From: Malachius bipustulatus
Lineage: Eukaryota; Arthropoda; Insecta; Coleoptera; Melyridae
Length of the DNA: 64,000 bases
Direction: 5' to 3'
NCBI GenBank assembly: GCA_910589415.1
Contig: OU342630.1
Location: 17,269,867 to 17,333,866, forward strand
Position numbers and translations under genes: made by a program
Part shown: positions 41,789 to 54,100 of the stretch, one piece after another
Layout: the number at the start of each line of letters is the position of its first letter
Position numbering within the stretch: the first letter of the stretch is position 1
The notes under the pieces: model-generated
What the model saw: only the letters and a program-made list of their open reading frames with translations
The model's database searches: none
Told to the model about the DNA's origin: nothing

Positions 41789-43369
41789 TACAGGGTGAGT
41801 TTTTTTCAATGTTTAGTACAGGGATCTCGTAAACTACTGCAGTTAGAGGAACGGTTAAATGGGGAAAGAAGTGCAGTTTTATGAGCTTAATTCGAAACAG
41901 CTTTTGTTTTTTTGAAAATCTCCATGGCTTCCTAGATATTTAGCAAAAAGTAAATTCCGCGGATTTCTTTACACCGAGATAGCAGTCTTATTATTGGGAT
42001 TAGAGAAAAATCGTAAAGGTAAACCTTTTAGACGATTCCATAGACAATAAAACGGCGTTACAATTTTTTTTATTTGTTCAGTCATTTTCGAGCTATGACG
42101 TAAACTTGTGTTTTTTTAAATGTAAGTCATAGTTGGCTATGACATCATTCGATATGTCTTTTTTTTCTAAATACAACGATATAAAACTCGATATCGTTTT
42201 TTCGGGAAATAAAAAAGTTAGGACGGTTTTTAATTTTATTTCCTCAAATACGTGGTATAGGCGCTGAATTTAATAGTTAATTCTGAATTGAAAATCTTAT
42301 AATGAATTAATAGTTCAACGGGATAGCTAGTTTTCGAGAACTTAATATTAATTTTAATTCTAATCTTTCAAAAATCTTGTAACAATACCTACCTACGCTG
42401 TAGAACAACTTTAGACTAAATATTCATATCAAAATGTGGCGGTTGCTTAGCAACAACAACAGAAATAGTGAAACTATAAAATTTGACAGTTAGTTACTTA
42501 GCGAGGCTTATAATTTTCATTGAACTTTAAGTATGAAGTCAGGTTTTGCAGAAGTTCTTAAATCGTATAACCTGCAAGGTGAATTACTAGTATGAAGTTT
42601 TCCAACCAAGAGAAGCGTGATATGATAGAATGTTCTGTGAATGATCTGAATGATAGAATTCAGTGTCAAAAGAATGCTGTCAGGGCTGCGGAACAATATT
42701 TTCGCAGATATTTTAATCGTCGTTAACCTTTTATATTCAAATGTTTCATAATATTTTCTAGAGAGTTACTAGATGGCTATTAGAAAATTTGTAGTTAATT
42801 AAGTATAATTGTTTGCATAGAGGATTACAAATTATTCTGCAAAATTATCTATGTATAATTTCAAATTCAACTGAGGTCTATCAGTTATGCTTCATGGCCG
42901 CCTAGTTAAGTTGAGGAAATAAAATTAAAAACCGTCCTAACTTTTTTATTTCCCGAAAAAACAATATCGAGTTTTATATCGTTGTATTTAGAAAAAAAAG
43001 ACATATCGAATGATGTCATAGCCAACTATGACTTACATTTAAAAAAACACAAGTTTACGTCATAGCTCGAAAATGACACAACAAATAAAAAAAATTGTAA
43101 CGCCGTTTTATTGTCTATGAAATCGTCTAAAAGGTTTTCTTTTACGATTTTTCTCTAATTCCAATAATAAGACTGCTATCTCGGTGTAAAGAAATCCGCG
43201 GAATTTACTTTATGTTAAATATCTAGGAAGCCATGGAGATTTTCAAAAAAACAAAAGCTGTTTCGAATTAAGCTCATAAAACTGCACTTCTTTCCCCATT
43301 TAACCGTTCCTCTAACTGCAGTAGTTTACGAGATCCCTGTACTAAACATTGAAAAAAACTCACCCTGTA
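41789..43369. mobile_element. 1.58-kb palindromic element whose loop carries a transposase HTH fragment
   Basis: Left end TACAGGGTGAGTTTTTTTCA mirrored at the right; TA at both flanks. The arms of about 465 bp (41789-42255 and 42905-43369) are nearly perfect inverted copies. Unlike the other palindromes, the 650-bp loop is unique sequence and contains a 45-codon frame resembling the start of a Tc1/mariner-like transposase. Confidence 0.85.
42592..42726 (+). pseudogene. N-terminal helix-turn-helix fragment of a Tc1/mariner-like transposase
   Basis: 44 residues starting MKFSNQEKRDMIECSV and including NAVRAAEQYFRRYFNRR. The pattern matches the DUF4817-type helix-turn-helix that begins many arthropod Tc1/mariner-like transposases (residue pattern N-x-A-V/R-A-A-x-x-Y-x-x-R-Y-P-x-R). 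It stops right after the motif, with no DDE domain. It links the palindromic element to an autonomous transposon family; the relic at 58.5-59.5 kb shows the other end of such a protein. Confidence 0.65.
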
Positions 43370-43779
43370 TTTATATTCTATTATGTGGTTTGAGGTCGCT
43401 GGAGGTGCTTACATATCTAGAACTCAAAGATGCTTACTCGGCAGGGCCGCATGCATTCATGTTTATAAACAAGCTTGTTTTATTAGTTCAATACCAGGCT
43501 ACGCAAGACATCTGTTTGTATACTTTAATTGTCTTATTGATAATATTTAGTTGTTACCAATTCAGGTAATAATCCTTGGTTTTCCTTACAAAAATTAAGA
43601 AAATTAATGCTTGATCTAAAAAAACTAATACCTTGGAACCAGAGGCGTACGCAGAAAAAGTTGACAGGTCAACGTGAGAGCCGGACTAACCTTTTATTTC
43701 GCCAATTTTTTTTATTGTTTATTCGTAAGAAGTTAATGATTAAAAGAAATATAAAAGCTCGAACTTGTGTGAGGTTGCA

Positions 43780-44290
43780 TCAGGCGCGTCCTCGGGTGGC
43801 GGATAGGAGAACACCTCCCAGTGGTACCGAGGAAATGAAATACTCGAGGCGGACCAAAACTCGCATCAACCGAACGATTGCCGGTGTAAGAAATTTAGAC
43901 GGAGGCTTAAAATAAGCTTTAGGTGGAGGAGTTACTAAGAGATAGGATAGGGCACTTTCCTGTCCATGAGAAGAGAAATCATCCCTAAAGGCTGATAAGC
44001 CAACGAATGGTGAACGGAAGGAAGATGCAGACGGCAACGGGAAACCACTGCATTAAAGATCTTAATGGTATCCTTAGTTAATCAACATGGTTTAATTCAA
44101 GACAAAATGTTCCGGAGTTTCTAGTCGCCCATTCGGATCTCTGGGGGGGGGGGGGACGGTTTTAAGTAAAGCTAGGAAGAAGAAAAGAGACATTTACGAT
44201 CGGTACATGGGACATTAGATCCATATTTGAAGCAGGCAAAATTCACAACGTGCTAAGGAAAAAAATTAACCAATCAAAATGTAGTGTAAC
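43780..44290 (+). pseudogene. 5' end fragment of a non-LTR retrotransposon
   Basis: A GC-richer stretch carries ATGCAGACGGCAACGGGAAA (a leader phrase common in arthropod RTE/CR1-like elements, from memory). It then continues to GTACATGGGACATTAGATCC and TTTGAAGCAGGCAAAATTCA, which reads as the start of an endonuclease domain (R-S-x-F-E-A-G-K-I-H). It is cut off near 44290. A run of 13 G (44143-44155) lies inside. Confidence 0.55.
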
Positions 44291-44324
44291 CTACCTTTAA
44301 AAAAATTGAGATCCTGCGTCATGC

Positions 44325-44700
44325 GCAGTAAATTCAGTAATGTGGCCCCCTTAAATTGAATGACTGAAAAAGAAGAGCCCCTTTGACGTTTGAAATGTGA
44401 ACTTGCCTGTCATGAATGACTGTTTGGATTCCCGCTCTGAATGTTTGATTTGAATTTAAAGTTTCCCCGCCCTGAATTCTTGGATGTTTGAATTTAAAGA
44501 TTAACCCACCCTGATTTCAAATAAAATGGCCAACATTACTTACCGTTTGTGATCGTTGTTTTACCTGTGTTTGTGGTTTTACCTTGGCTCGTGATCTGTC
44601 TAGTTTTCACCTTGTTTGGACCTTACGTTATGTTCGTAGTAACCTCTTACCTTGTTATTGATTCTTTTATACACAGACATGAAGCAAAAGGTGGGAGATT
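44325..44700 (-). repeat. Inverted partial copy of the LTR-like repeat
   Basis: 44325-44620 is the inverted counterpart of about 38760-39080 (GTCATGCGC, GTAATGTGGCCCCC, AATGACTGTTTGGATT, GCCAACATTACTTACCG). The divergence is noticeable. It starts directly after the truncated non-LTR fragment. The 60-codon frame at 44549-44731 is not considered a gene. Confidence 0.65.
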
Positions 44701-46050
44701 TGAGATAAGTGAAACAAATGAATTTTTTTAAAACACCTACTTTATTCTAAGAGAAACCTAGAGTGCCTTTATTACGCTCGTTGGGATTCACGAGTAAAAG
44801 AGCGTGGCCGAGAAAACCTCGATCGTTATCCCGAAATGAAAAGAATCAACGGTGGTTTGAAAAGCGTAGATCAATCGTATCGACAACTGTCACCAAAACT
44901 AACGAACCCTCTTTCATTCTGACTCATTTGCGCGAATCATTTTAAACAGAAGCATTACCACAGAAATGTAGGTCTTTAAGATAACCATGGGAATGGGTTT
45001 TGTTAGTATGTCGATGTAGTGAGGTCTGATTAAGATACTACCCACCTATAGTTGGAGGAGCCCCTGGTTCGAGGTCCTGTTAAGGAGGCTACCCGTTGGC
45101 TGTTTAAATGGCTCCTCTGGCAAGGACGAAAATGTTAGTTAGATTCACATAAGGCCGATACATTCTAGTTCAAAAGTTCGGTAAACAATTATCAATCAAA
45201 ATGATTCACCCCTTTGAATTGAGTTTGACGAAGAACGAGAAATGACCTTTGCGTTGATTGATTTCACAGAAAAATAAGAGAACCTGACTTTACAATTACA
45301 TAGATCAATTTGAAATCAAGATACATCATTTTCGATTGGACAGTTTCGTTGAATAAATATGTTCATGAAATATAAATAAATAATCATAAGAGTATAAGTC
45401 AATTATCAACAGTTAAATCAAGAATGTTCGGTAGACAATTAAAATAAGACATCGATTAAATAAGTGATCAAATAAACGGCAGGTAAAATGAGAATGAAGA
45501 GCGAACAGTGACATGAGATAAAAGCATGGCAAGACATAATAAGTAGGTACATGGTTATAAAATGTGGACGGCAGCAATTGATGTTTAGAAAATGGTTAGA
45601 ACATATTATACAATAAGAATGAAGCGAGTCGACTAAATATTATTCTGGAGATACACAAAATGGTTGGTTCGATAAATGATGCGGTTTGGTTACCTTCTCA
45701 GTAAATAGCATAAAATAAAATGTAGAAGAATTAAATAAACACACAGGTTAATAAATGCAGGCATGAATTGTAAAATAAATAAATAGAGCGGTAGGTACCA
45801 TGTGGTTCGTAAACTACTGTAACGAAGTCCGGAAATCCGGCCTCCGTTTTTGTCTTAGTGTCAGGGGTTGTGTCAGGGATTCCCAGTCATTTACATTTTT
45901 CATTGTCTTTTGTTATTTTTAAATTAATTAAATCAATCGGATCATAAAGCAAATTCGAGTTCCGGTTAGTTTCCCGATATTTAAATTTATTATTAGTATA
46001 CCTACCTACTTGATTTCTTTATAAATAGGCCGTAAAAATAACATTTTTAA
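44701..46050. other. No gene seen; TSP1 gene intron 1
   Basis: About 1.3 kb of AT-rich sequence with no long open frame, repeat boundary or RNA gene that I recognise. Confidence 0.4.
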
Positions 46051-46269
46051 CGGCCAATATTATAAACGCTGGTTAAGTTAACTGGCAGATTTCTGTGCCC
46101 GATTTTGAAGCTAATATTGACCTCGAATAACTTTTATTAATATTTTTGTAATCCCTTTTATGCCAAGAGTAATTAAAATGCAATAATTTCGACCTATAGT
46201 CTATATCTTCTCCAGAAACGACCACAGAAATCGGCCAGTTAACTTAACTAGCGTTTATAATATTGGCCG
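46051..46269. mobile_element. 219-bp MITE, copy 2 (CGGCCAATATTATAAACGC ends)
   Basis: Near-identical to 41520-41736 in the same orientation. TAA flanks both ends, a 3-bp duplication consistent with PIF/Harbinger-type mobilisation. Confidence 0.83.
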
Positions 46270-46399
46270 TAAATCATCTAATTCATACACCGAAGCTAAA
46301 GACTCCAATTGCCGGGGAGATAACGCTACGCGATAACGGCCGCAATCGCAGGTAAATTGATTAATCCAAGAGAAAAACAATGTTTATCGCTAGCGTGGC

Positions 46400-48860
46400 T
46401 TCGATTCTTTTACAAATTTAATAAAAAATTTTAGATTACGACCGCGGTAGGGATACGGGCATATAAGGCCGGAACGCGAAAAATCTCTCTCTCTCTGCTC
46501 TTCTTGGTTTCGCGGACTTAGTACTGTCCGCGAAGTATTTTAAAAATTATTGTTTTCGCCCCGTTCTGGGAATAGTGACCAGTGGCATTATTTTGTGTAT
46601 ACCTACGCAACTGCCTTAAGAGAGCCGCGACCGTTAGAAGGAGTTTTCCTCCAGAATAATAAGGTAGGTGCGAATAAAATATTGAGTCGAAGTTTAATTG
46701 TGCCCGTTCGTCGTGATTTTATTTATTCCCGTCCCTCACCGAGATTAGCGACGTACCCGATAGATTAGGCTCATTAGGTACCATCAACCCTGTCGTAGAG
46801 TAAAGAAGCATTTGGTCCCTTACTCCGAGTACACTAGGCGGTGTGTGTACCTACGGACGCGTGATACCTGACTTTCCATGCGGTGTCAAGCCCGGCGAGT
46901 CAGGGGTTAACGTTGAAGTAGTTACGCGGCCATATAGGGATTCACGCCCCGAGGCGTAGGTGTCTTTCCATGCGGTGTTAAGCCCGGCCGGACGCCTGCA
47001 CCTCATGAGTGTCTCCGCGCGAAACTGTGTATCTCCCCAAAATTGTCGTCGTAACCAACTATTAGAAGGGTTCCATCGCGCCATACCTCTTTCTACATTT
47101 TACTCCCGCGCACGGCCGAAATACTCCGCCGTTCGTCGTATTGTTCGTCTTGTGCGAACAAGAACCGTCTCGTTTACATTTTATTTTATTTCATCTGTGT
47201 TACATTATTTTACCGACCAGACTCGCTCAGATCACTCGCCGAACCTGCAATAAAATTATTTCAATAAAGGCTACAAATACACCGTGTTTTATAATAAGTC
47301 GGCACTATTGCTAACTTCGTTATTATTTGAGATAGAAAGTCGGTTAAATTAGCAAACTAGTAGTATTTTTTCTCCTGAATAAAATGGCGAAAACAGAAAA
47401 ACAATAATTATTGAACATCGCGATTTCGAGATATTTTAAAAAATGTAAATTTTTTAATAGAACACCCTGTATATTTTTAGATGGATTGGTTGCAAATTTT
47501 TTTCTAAAGGAAAAAGTCTCTATGCACTATGATCCTAAAATAATAAATTCTCCAATTATTCATCATTTTATTACTCCCAAAGTAGGTTTTGCGACATTAT
47601 TGTAATTTAGTGTACCTACGTAATGTAAGGTAAAAAAATTATGTCGTCCTCAATAGTGTATTTTTTATAAAAAAATACACAAAAAAAGGAGTTGTTGTAT
47701 TGAAAAGGATTTAATTTTAAATAAACAAATAACAGAACTTGTTTCTGTTGTAAAATTTTATTATTTTAGGATCATAGTGCATAGAAACCTTTTCCTTTAA
47801 AAAAATTTGCAACCGATCCATCTAAAAATATACAGGGTAGGTATTCCATTAAAAAATTTTCATTTTTTTAAATATCTCGAAAACGCGATGTTCAATTGTT
47901 TTCCTGTTTTCGCCATTTTATTCAGAAGAAAAAATACTACTAGTTTGCTAATTTAACCGACTTTCTAGCTCAAATAATAACGAAGTTAGCAATAGTGCCG
48001 ACTTAATTTAAAACACGGACAAGTTCTGTTATTAGTTTATTTAAAATTAAATCCTTTTCAATCTAACAACTCCTTTTTTGGTGTATTTTTTAATAAAAAA
48101 ATACACTATGGAGGACGACATAATTTTTTATCTTACATTACGTAGGTAGGTACACTAAATTACAATAATTGTCGCAGCCTACTTTGGGAGTAATAAAATA
48201 ATGAATAATTAATGAATTTATTATTTTAGGATCATAATAGTGCATGAAGACTTTTTCCTTTAAAAAATTTTTGCAACCGATCCATCTAAAAATATACAGG
48301 GTGTTCCATTAAAAAATTTACATTTTTTTAAATATCTCGAAATCGCGATATTCAATTGTTTTTCTGTTTTCGCAATTTTATTCAAGAGAAAAAATACTAC
48401 TAGTTTGCTAATTTAACCGACTTTCTAGCTTAAATAATAACGAAGTTAGCAATAGTGCTGACTTAATATAAAACACGGTGTATAGCTTGTTTTAATTTAT
48501 CTACGAGTTTTATTTTGTGTGTGTACTGTTACCAATTACAACCGCCTTCTCGCTTACATCTTCGCTCCGTGAATTGCCCAGCGCTCGTGATTTCGTGCCT
48601 AAAGACCACGGGGCCACGCACGATTTTATTTTATTTATGTTTGCGTCCGACCAACCGACCCCTGGGCTAATTCCGACTCCAGTGAGCTACCTTAGGGACA
48701 AGGACACCATAACGGTGTCAATTGTGTGAACAGGTTCAACAGGGAATTCAGCGATGGATTCCCCGAGGGAGTAAACCCTTTCAAAAATCTGGCGCCTGAG
48801 ATATCCGAAGGTGAGTACCGCCAAACCACGAAACCGGATCCTCAGAACGCGAACAATCGT
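46400..48860 (+). mobile_element. LTR and leader of a degenerate retrotransposon, split by a palindrome
   Basis: 46440-47279 is CpG-rich with promoter-like features, an internal duplication of CCATGCGGTGT-AAGCCCGGC (about 46877 and 46968) and AATAAA-type signals near 47250-47268. The unit resumes after the palindrome at 48481 and reaches a TGGCGCC at about 48790, resembling a tRNA-Lys-type primer site. No gag or pol follows. Assignment to an LTR element is inferred from layout, since a second LTR was not found. Confidence 0.4.
47280..48480. mobile_element. 1.2-kb palindromic element with a partly duplicated arm
   Basis: CACCGTGTTTTATAATAAG at the left is inverted at the right end and the flanks are TA. 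Three copies of the AACACCCTGTATATTTTTAG/complement block occur (about 47461, 47817 and 48284). The element therefore has one left arm and two right-arm-like copies, as if part of an arm was duplicated. Non-coding. Confidence 0.75.
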
Positions 48861-49312
48861 CACACTACAATAAAATATAAAAGGTGACCCTAGCACATGT
48901 TTAGAATGATACATTAAATATAAAATATGAGAAAGAAGTCCTTTATAGTTTGTTAATCCATTTCTAACAAAAAACCATGCACGTGTATGAGAGATGTGAT
49001 TAAAAGAAGATCGTTTAAAAATAACCCTCATAGGTACCTACAGGAATGTGTAAGTTAATTATTCAATAAACTTTTCTTTAAACCAATTTAGAATTATCAA
49101 TCCTTATTTTATAAATTATCCCTTAATCACAACTCATTATTTAGAAAATGTGTAATAAGTTAATTTAAACAAATCAGCAGGTAAAAATTAAGCATGGCAT
49201 TTAAAACGTGACAAAATTCAACCCTATTGTATTGAAAGAGTAATAACTTTGCTTTCGGATTTGGATGATCAAATTAATAATTATATCGTAGGTATGTAGG
49301 TACTTGCTTGGG
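48861..49312. other. No gene seen
   Basis: AT-rich sequence between the retroelement leader and the Harbinger-type composite; nothing recognised. Confidence 0.35.
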
Positions 49313-49734
49313 TAAAGGCCGGTCCAGACGCACCGACTAATCGCACGATAAAACGGTCATATAAGTCATTCGACACAAGACGTAATAAAATGGTGCGTCC
49401 AGACAGTTCCATCTTATCGTACAAACTTCGTACGACTTTCAGTTTCGCGACGATCGCTATCATGGAAGAAATAATCCTGTGGTCAATTTATGCTGTTTTT
49501 ATTGCAGTCGCAATTATTTGAGAATTGATGTTGAAACTTACATGAATTTGTTAAATTTATTATTATTAACTTCTAGGGTAGGTTCAAAGACCTTGTACTG
49601 AAGCTTGCGCTTATTGTACCCCTTTGGATAATTATCTCATCGGCCCATCTCCCGAAAGTCCCAAGCAACACCCCATAGTCTAATTGACGTCTATATATGG
49701 TCGATCACGTCTAAAACACGTTTCGGTCTAGTCG

Positions 49735-51190
49735 TCGATTAGTAATAGATGTGTTTTAGATGCCACCATAATTACATCTAGCTGGTACACATTTATTAGA
49801 TGTATTTTTTACATATACTTTTAGATGAACAAATAGCAACAAATCATTATACATAAGAGTTATTTGTTTTCTCTGATGAAACACAACAAAATATGTGTAT
49901 TTCATATGAAACTTCTCTCAATTTAATTAGATTGAAATATGGTAGATCAATCGGCATCTAATAGACATATCTTAGATGTCCCCATTATTACGTCTACGGC
50001 TATACATTTAATAGATGCATTTTGAAAAATAGCAACAAATCATTATACATAATGTTTATTTGTTATGTCCGATGAAACACAACAAAATATGTGGATTTTA
50101 TATGAAAATCTGTCAATTTGATTAAATTGAAATGTGGTAGATCTATCGGCATTAAATAGACATATCTTAGATGTCCACATTACTACGTCTACGTGTATAC
50201 ATTTTCTAGATGTATTTTGTAATTTTATTTTTGGATACACAAATAGCAACAAATTATTATGCATATAAGAGTTTATTTGTCATATCCGATGAAACACAAC
50301 AAAATATGAGTATTTTATACGAAAATTCCCTCAATTTAATTAAATTGAAATGTGGTAGATCGATCGACATATAATAGACATATCTTAGATGTCCGCATTA
50401 CTACGTCTACGAGTATACATTTTCTAGATGTATTTTGTAATTTTATTTTTGGATATACAAAGCAGCAACAAATTATTACGCATATAAGAGTTTATTTGTC
50501 GTATCCGATGAAACACAACAAAATATGTGTATTTTATATGAAAATTACCTCAATTTAAATAAATTGAAATGTGGTAGATGGATCGACATATAATAGACAC
50601 ATCTTAGATGTCGACATTATTACGTCTACGAGTATACATTTTCTAGATGTATTTTGTAATTTTATTTTTGGATATACAAAACAGCAACAAATTATTATGC
50701 ATATAAGAGTTTATTTGTTATATCCGATGAAATACTACAAAATATGTGTATTTTATATGAAAATTACCTCAATTTAATTAAATTGAAATGTGGTAGATCG
50801 ATCGACATATAATAGACACATCTTAGATGTCGACATTATTACGTCTACGAGTATACATTTTCTAGATGTATTTTGTAATTTTATTTTTGGATATACAAAA
50901 CAGCAACAAATTATTATGCATATAAGAGTTTATTTGTTATATCCGATGAAATACTACAAAACATGTGTATTTTATATGAAAATTACCTCAATTTAAATAA
51001 ATTGAAATGTTGTAGATTAATCGTATCTCATAGACATATCTTAGATGTCAGCATTATTACATCTATAGAGGTATACATTTACTAGACGTATTTAGTATGT
51101 ATATACTTTTTGATAAACAAAATATCAATAACTCATCACACATAAGTTATTTATTGTTATGGCCGATGAAACATAACAAAATATGTGATT
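49735..51190. repeat. Tandem array with 219-bp period
   Basis: The marker GAAATGTGGTAGAT recurs at about 50129, 50347, 50566, 50785 and 51004, with a more diverged copy at 49934 and a fragment near 49735. Spacing is 218-219 bp in the regular part and shorter in the outer copies. The 50566 and 50785 units are almost identical. Each unit carries ATAGACAC-ATCTTAGATGTC and TTACGTCTACGAG-type short palindromes. Because 219 is divisible by three, similar 68-codon frames recur every unit; these are not genes. Confidence 0.9.
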
Positions 51191-54100
51191 TATAAGAGTT
51201 TTCATAGTCGACTTTTGTTTTTCTTATGGCCGTCATATTATTTTTTCAATATACATTCAAGAATTAAGGAAACCAAAAATCTATCACATTAAAAAAAAAT
51301 TCTTCAAAATTTTATTATTTTTATAAGAAAATTATTTCAACGAATAACGTCGATAAGACATCGCGACGTGACATTGCTTATCTTATATTGTTTTATGACA
51401 TTCTATTAAAGAATGGTTATTTTTTCGTTCGAAAAAATAAGAATAAAAGTTTGAATAAATTTTATATTTGAATGATAGCTTTTTTGTTTCCTTGATTTTT
51501 ATAATGCCAAATGCGACACGAAAAAACAATATGGCGGCTATAAGAAAAACAAAAGTCGACTACGAGAACTCTGAGATCTGGTCTGGAAAATTTTTGAAAT
51601 GTCAAAATGGATACCTTTTTGAGACTTAGTGTATACATTGACTTAGTGTATAAGCGACTACCTGTGTAAGCCTGCAAAAATTATTTATTTATTTTCAATA
51701 TTGAAAAAGATGTGGCTAAAAGGCTAAAATAAAAAATCACGATTTTTGAGTTTTTTTCCGAATTTTTCAGCAACGACTGAAGGTCTCCTAATTTTTTTTT
51801 TTTAGATTCTTATCAAGCATAAAATTATGCAGCTTTTATCTAATTTAACTATATCTCTCACTCATAACTATCCTATCTCCTATCATCTCACAGTTCACAC
51901 GGTTTCCGAGATCTCCATGTACCACCTGTTATCTCGGACACCTGTATAATATTTAGTGAATATTATATGGTTTTTTTTACCAAAGTGATATCTACTATCC
52001 AACACTAGAATCGTATTACACCTAAAGGAACTGAAAAGGGTAAAGAAATCAATAGATAGGTACAAATAATAAAACATAAGATACCTATGTACCCACCTAT
52101 AAAAAAATTATTATTATTATTATTTAAAAATCACATTTTTTTGCTCTTCAGTGTTATTTTTATAGAACTGAAAATGGAATGTCTCAGATCCAGATCAGAG
52201 AGGCAGCGCCAGAACAAAGAAGCGTCAACACATCTGGTCTACATTATATTATGGTCCAACAAAAGCTTTAATTGACAAATAAGTGAATGCATCTAGAAAC
52301 AGGTATAATAGGGTAGGGTAGGAACTCTATAGGATTAGGAAGGAAGCACTGGATGCGTACAACACCACTAAAACCAGAACTGGAATTTATACTTATTTCA
52401 TTTCATTTCTTTCTACGTTTTCTTCTGGGACTGAAGTCGTTCGCGTTGTGTTGTGTGTTATCATCAGTTATCACTTGTCATCAGTGTCGTGTTGTGTTAA
52501 AATCTGACCCAGGTAAGTTATTAGTTATTACTTTTACTTATATTATTTTTTAATCGTACCTATCTACATACCGCGGGTGGCTGACGGCTGACGGCTGACC
52601 ATACTCCCTGTTCATAGGACATTGTCTATAATACGTCAAATCAAAATATTTGACAATATTAGGTAACAATAATCATTAATTTTGTTAACATGTAAGCTAT
52701 ATTTCGTATTATTAGGCGAAATGTCCTATGTACAGACGTATTGTCGGCCACTCGGCAACAAACAAAAATATTGTATGCCTATTACTTACTCGGGTGAAGT
52801 TATAATGACGAAAAGTTTTGACTTAACCACGAAAGGCAGTTTTCATAGCTCAAAATCAAAAATTACAACACCTGAGTATCCGGATTCTGAATTTCAAAAA
52901 ATCACGGTGGCCGTTCTGGGCCCAGAAATGTTTTCATACGATGTAGAGAGATCAAATCTATCACGCCTTTAGTGAAAACTCGCCATGTCCGGGCCAATAA
53001 TAACGGCCAATTTTCGGTAATTTTCGATTTTGGGCTATACCCTATACAAACTGTCTTTCGTGCATCGGTTCGGTTTTTATTTTTTCATACGACGGATAAA
53101 GAGCAACCCTATCACTCCCTTGTGAAAACTTGTTTTTTCCGGGTCCCGAAAGGCCGCCATTAATTTTGTAAATTCACATTTCCAGTTTAAAAACTATCTT
53201 GAACTGGAAGAACTGCCCATTATACTCATAAGTTGCTAGGATTTTTTTGCGTTAAAATATTCTCATCTGACTTCATGAAGTGGCATTCCATTGTAGTTCA
53301 AGAAACAATATCAAATTAGGTAATAAAATTATCATCTTACCCGAGCCGGATGTTTAGCCACTCGCGTCGCTAACTTTTCGTGGTTAACTTCACCAGAGTA
53401 CCTACTTATAAAATATTTTTTTTTTAAACTGAAAATGTTTATTTAGTACTCATTTATAAATATAACGTTTAATTAAAAAATAATATAACAAGTAGGTATA
53501 CGTTTTTGATTTTAATGAGTTTTTACGTTTTTGTGCAAGAATTTAAGACATGAATTTAGGTAAATGGTGACTGTCGTTGTTTAATTTGTGCATGGTTTAA
53601 GTAATTCGTTATACCAATTTTACGAAAATATCTTGATTCTTATCAAAGTTATATTATTAAAAAACGATTTTTTTCTTGAAACTTCAACACACTGTAGTTA
53701 AAAATTTAAGCCTCTTAGGACATACTGGAACACCTCCTTTTTTTCTTAAAATGATCTCATCAATCACCCCCTGAATTTTTTCGGTTCATTTTTGATACAC
53801 CCTGTATACAGGGTGTTTTTGTAACATCTTGTATAATAACTTTATAATGTTTTATAAGTTTTAAATCTTACTGTTTACATTTGCAGAAAATGCTAAGAAA
53901 AAATTATAATTTTATTTTATAATTTTATAATAATTATAAATTTATAAAAAAAATATAATTACGTATATCCATAAAATGGATATGAATAAAAAATATTTAA
54001 AATATTTTTCCGAACACTTTAATTATTATTATTAAATTCATCTCTTTGAAATAAAACTTATTTCTAGCTGCAGTTTTTCAAATTGTTTGGCGGTGCGATG

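Noticed and set aside
43607..43915. 102-codon plus-strand basic frame
   Set aside because: It crosses from unrelated AT-rich DNA into the leader of a truncated non-LTR element and has no domain.
50352..50996. Three similar 68-codon frames in a row
   Set aside because: They are produced by the 219-bp tandem repeat with a period divisible by three; no coding signature.
52682..53163. Two adjacent frames (96 and 63 codons)
   Set aside because: No recognised domain, abutting in different frames, inside a repeat-rich composite; kept only as part of the unassigned interior.
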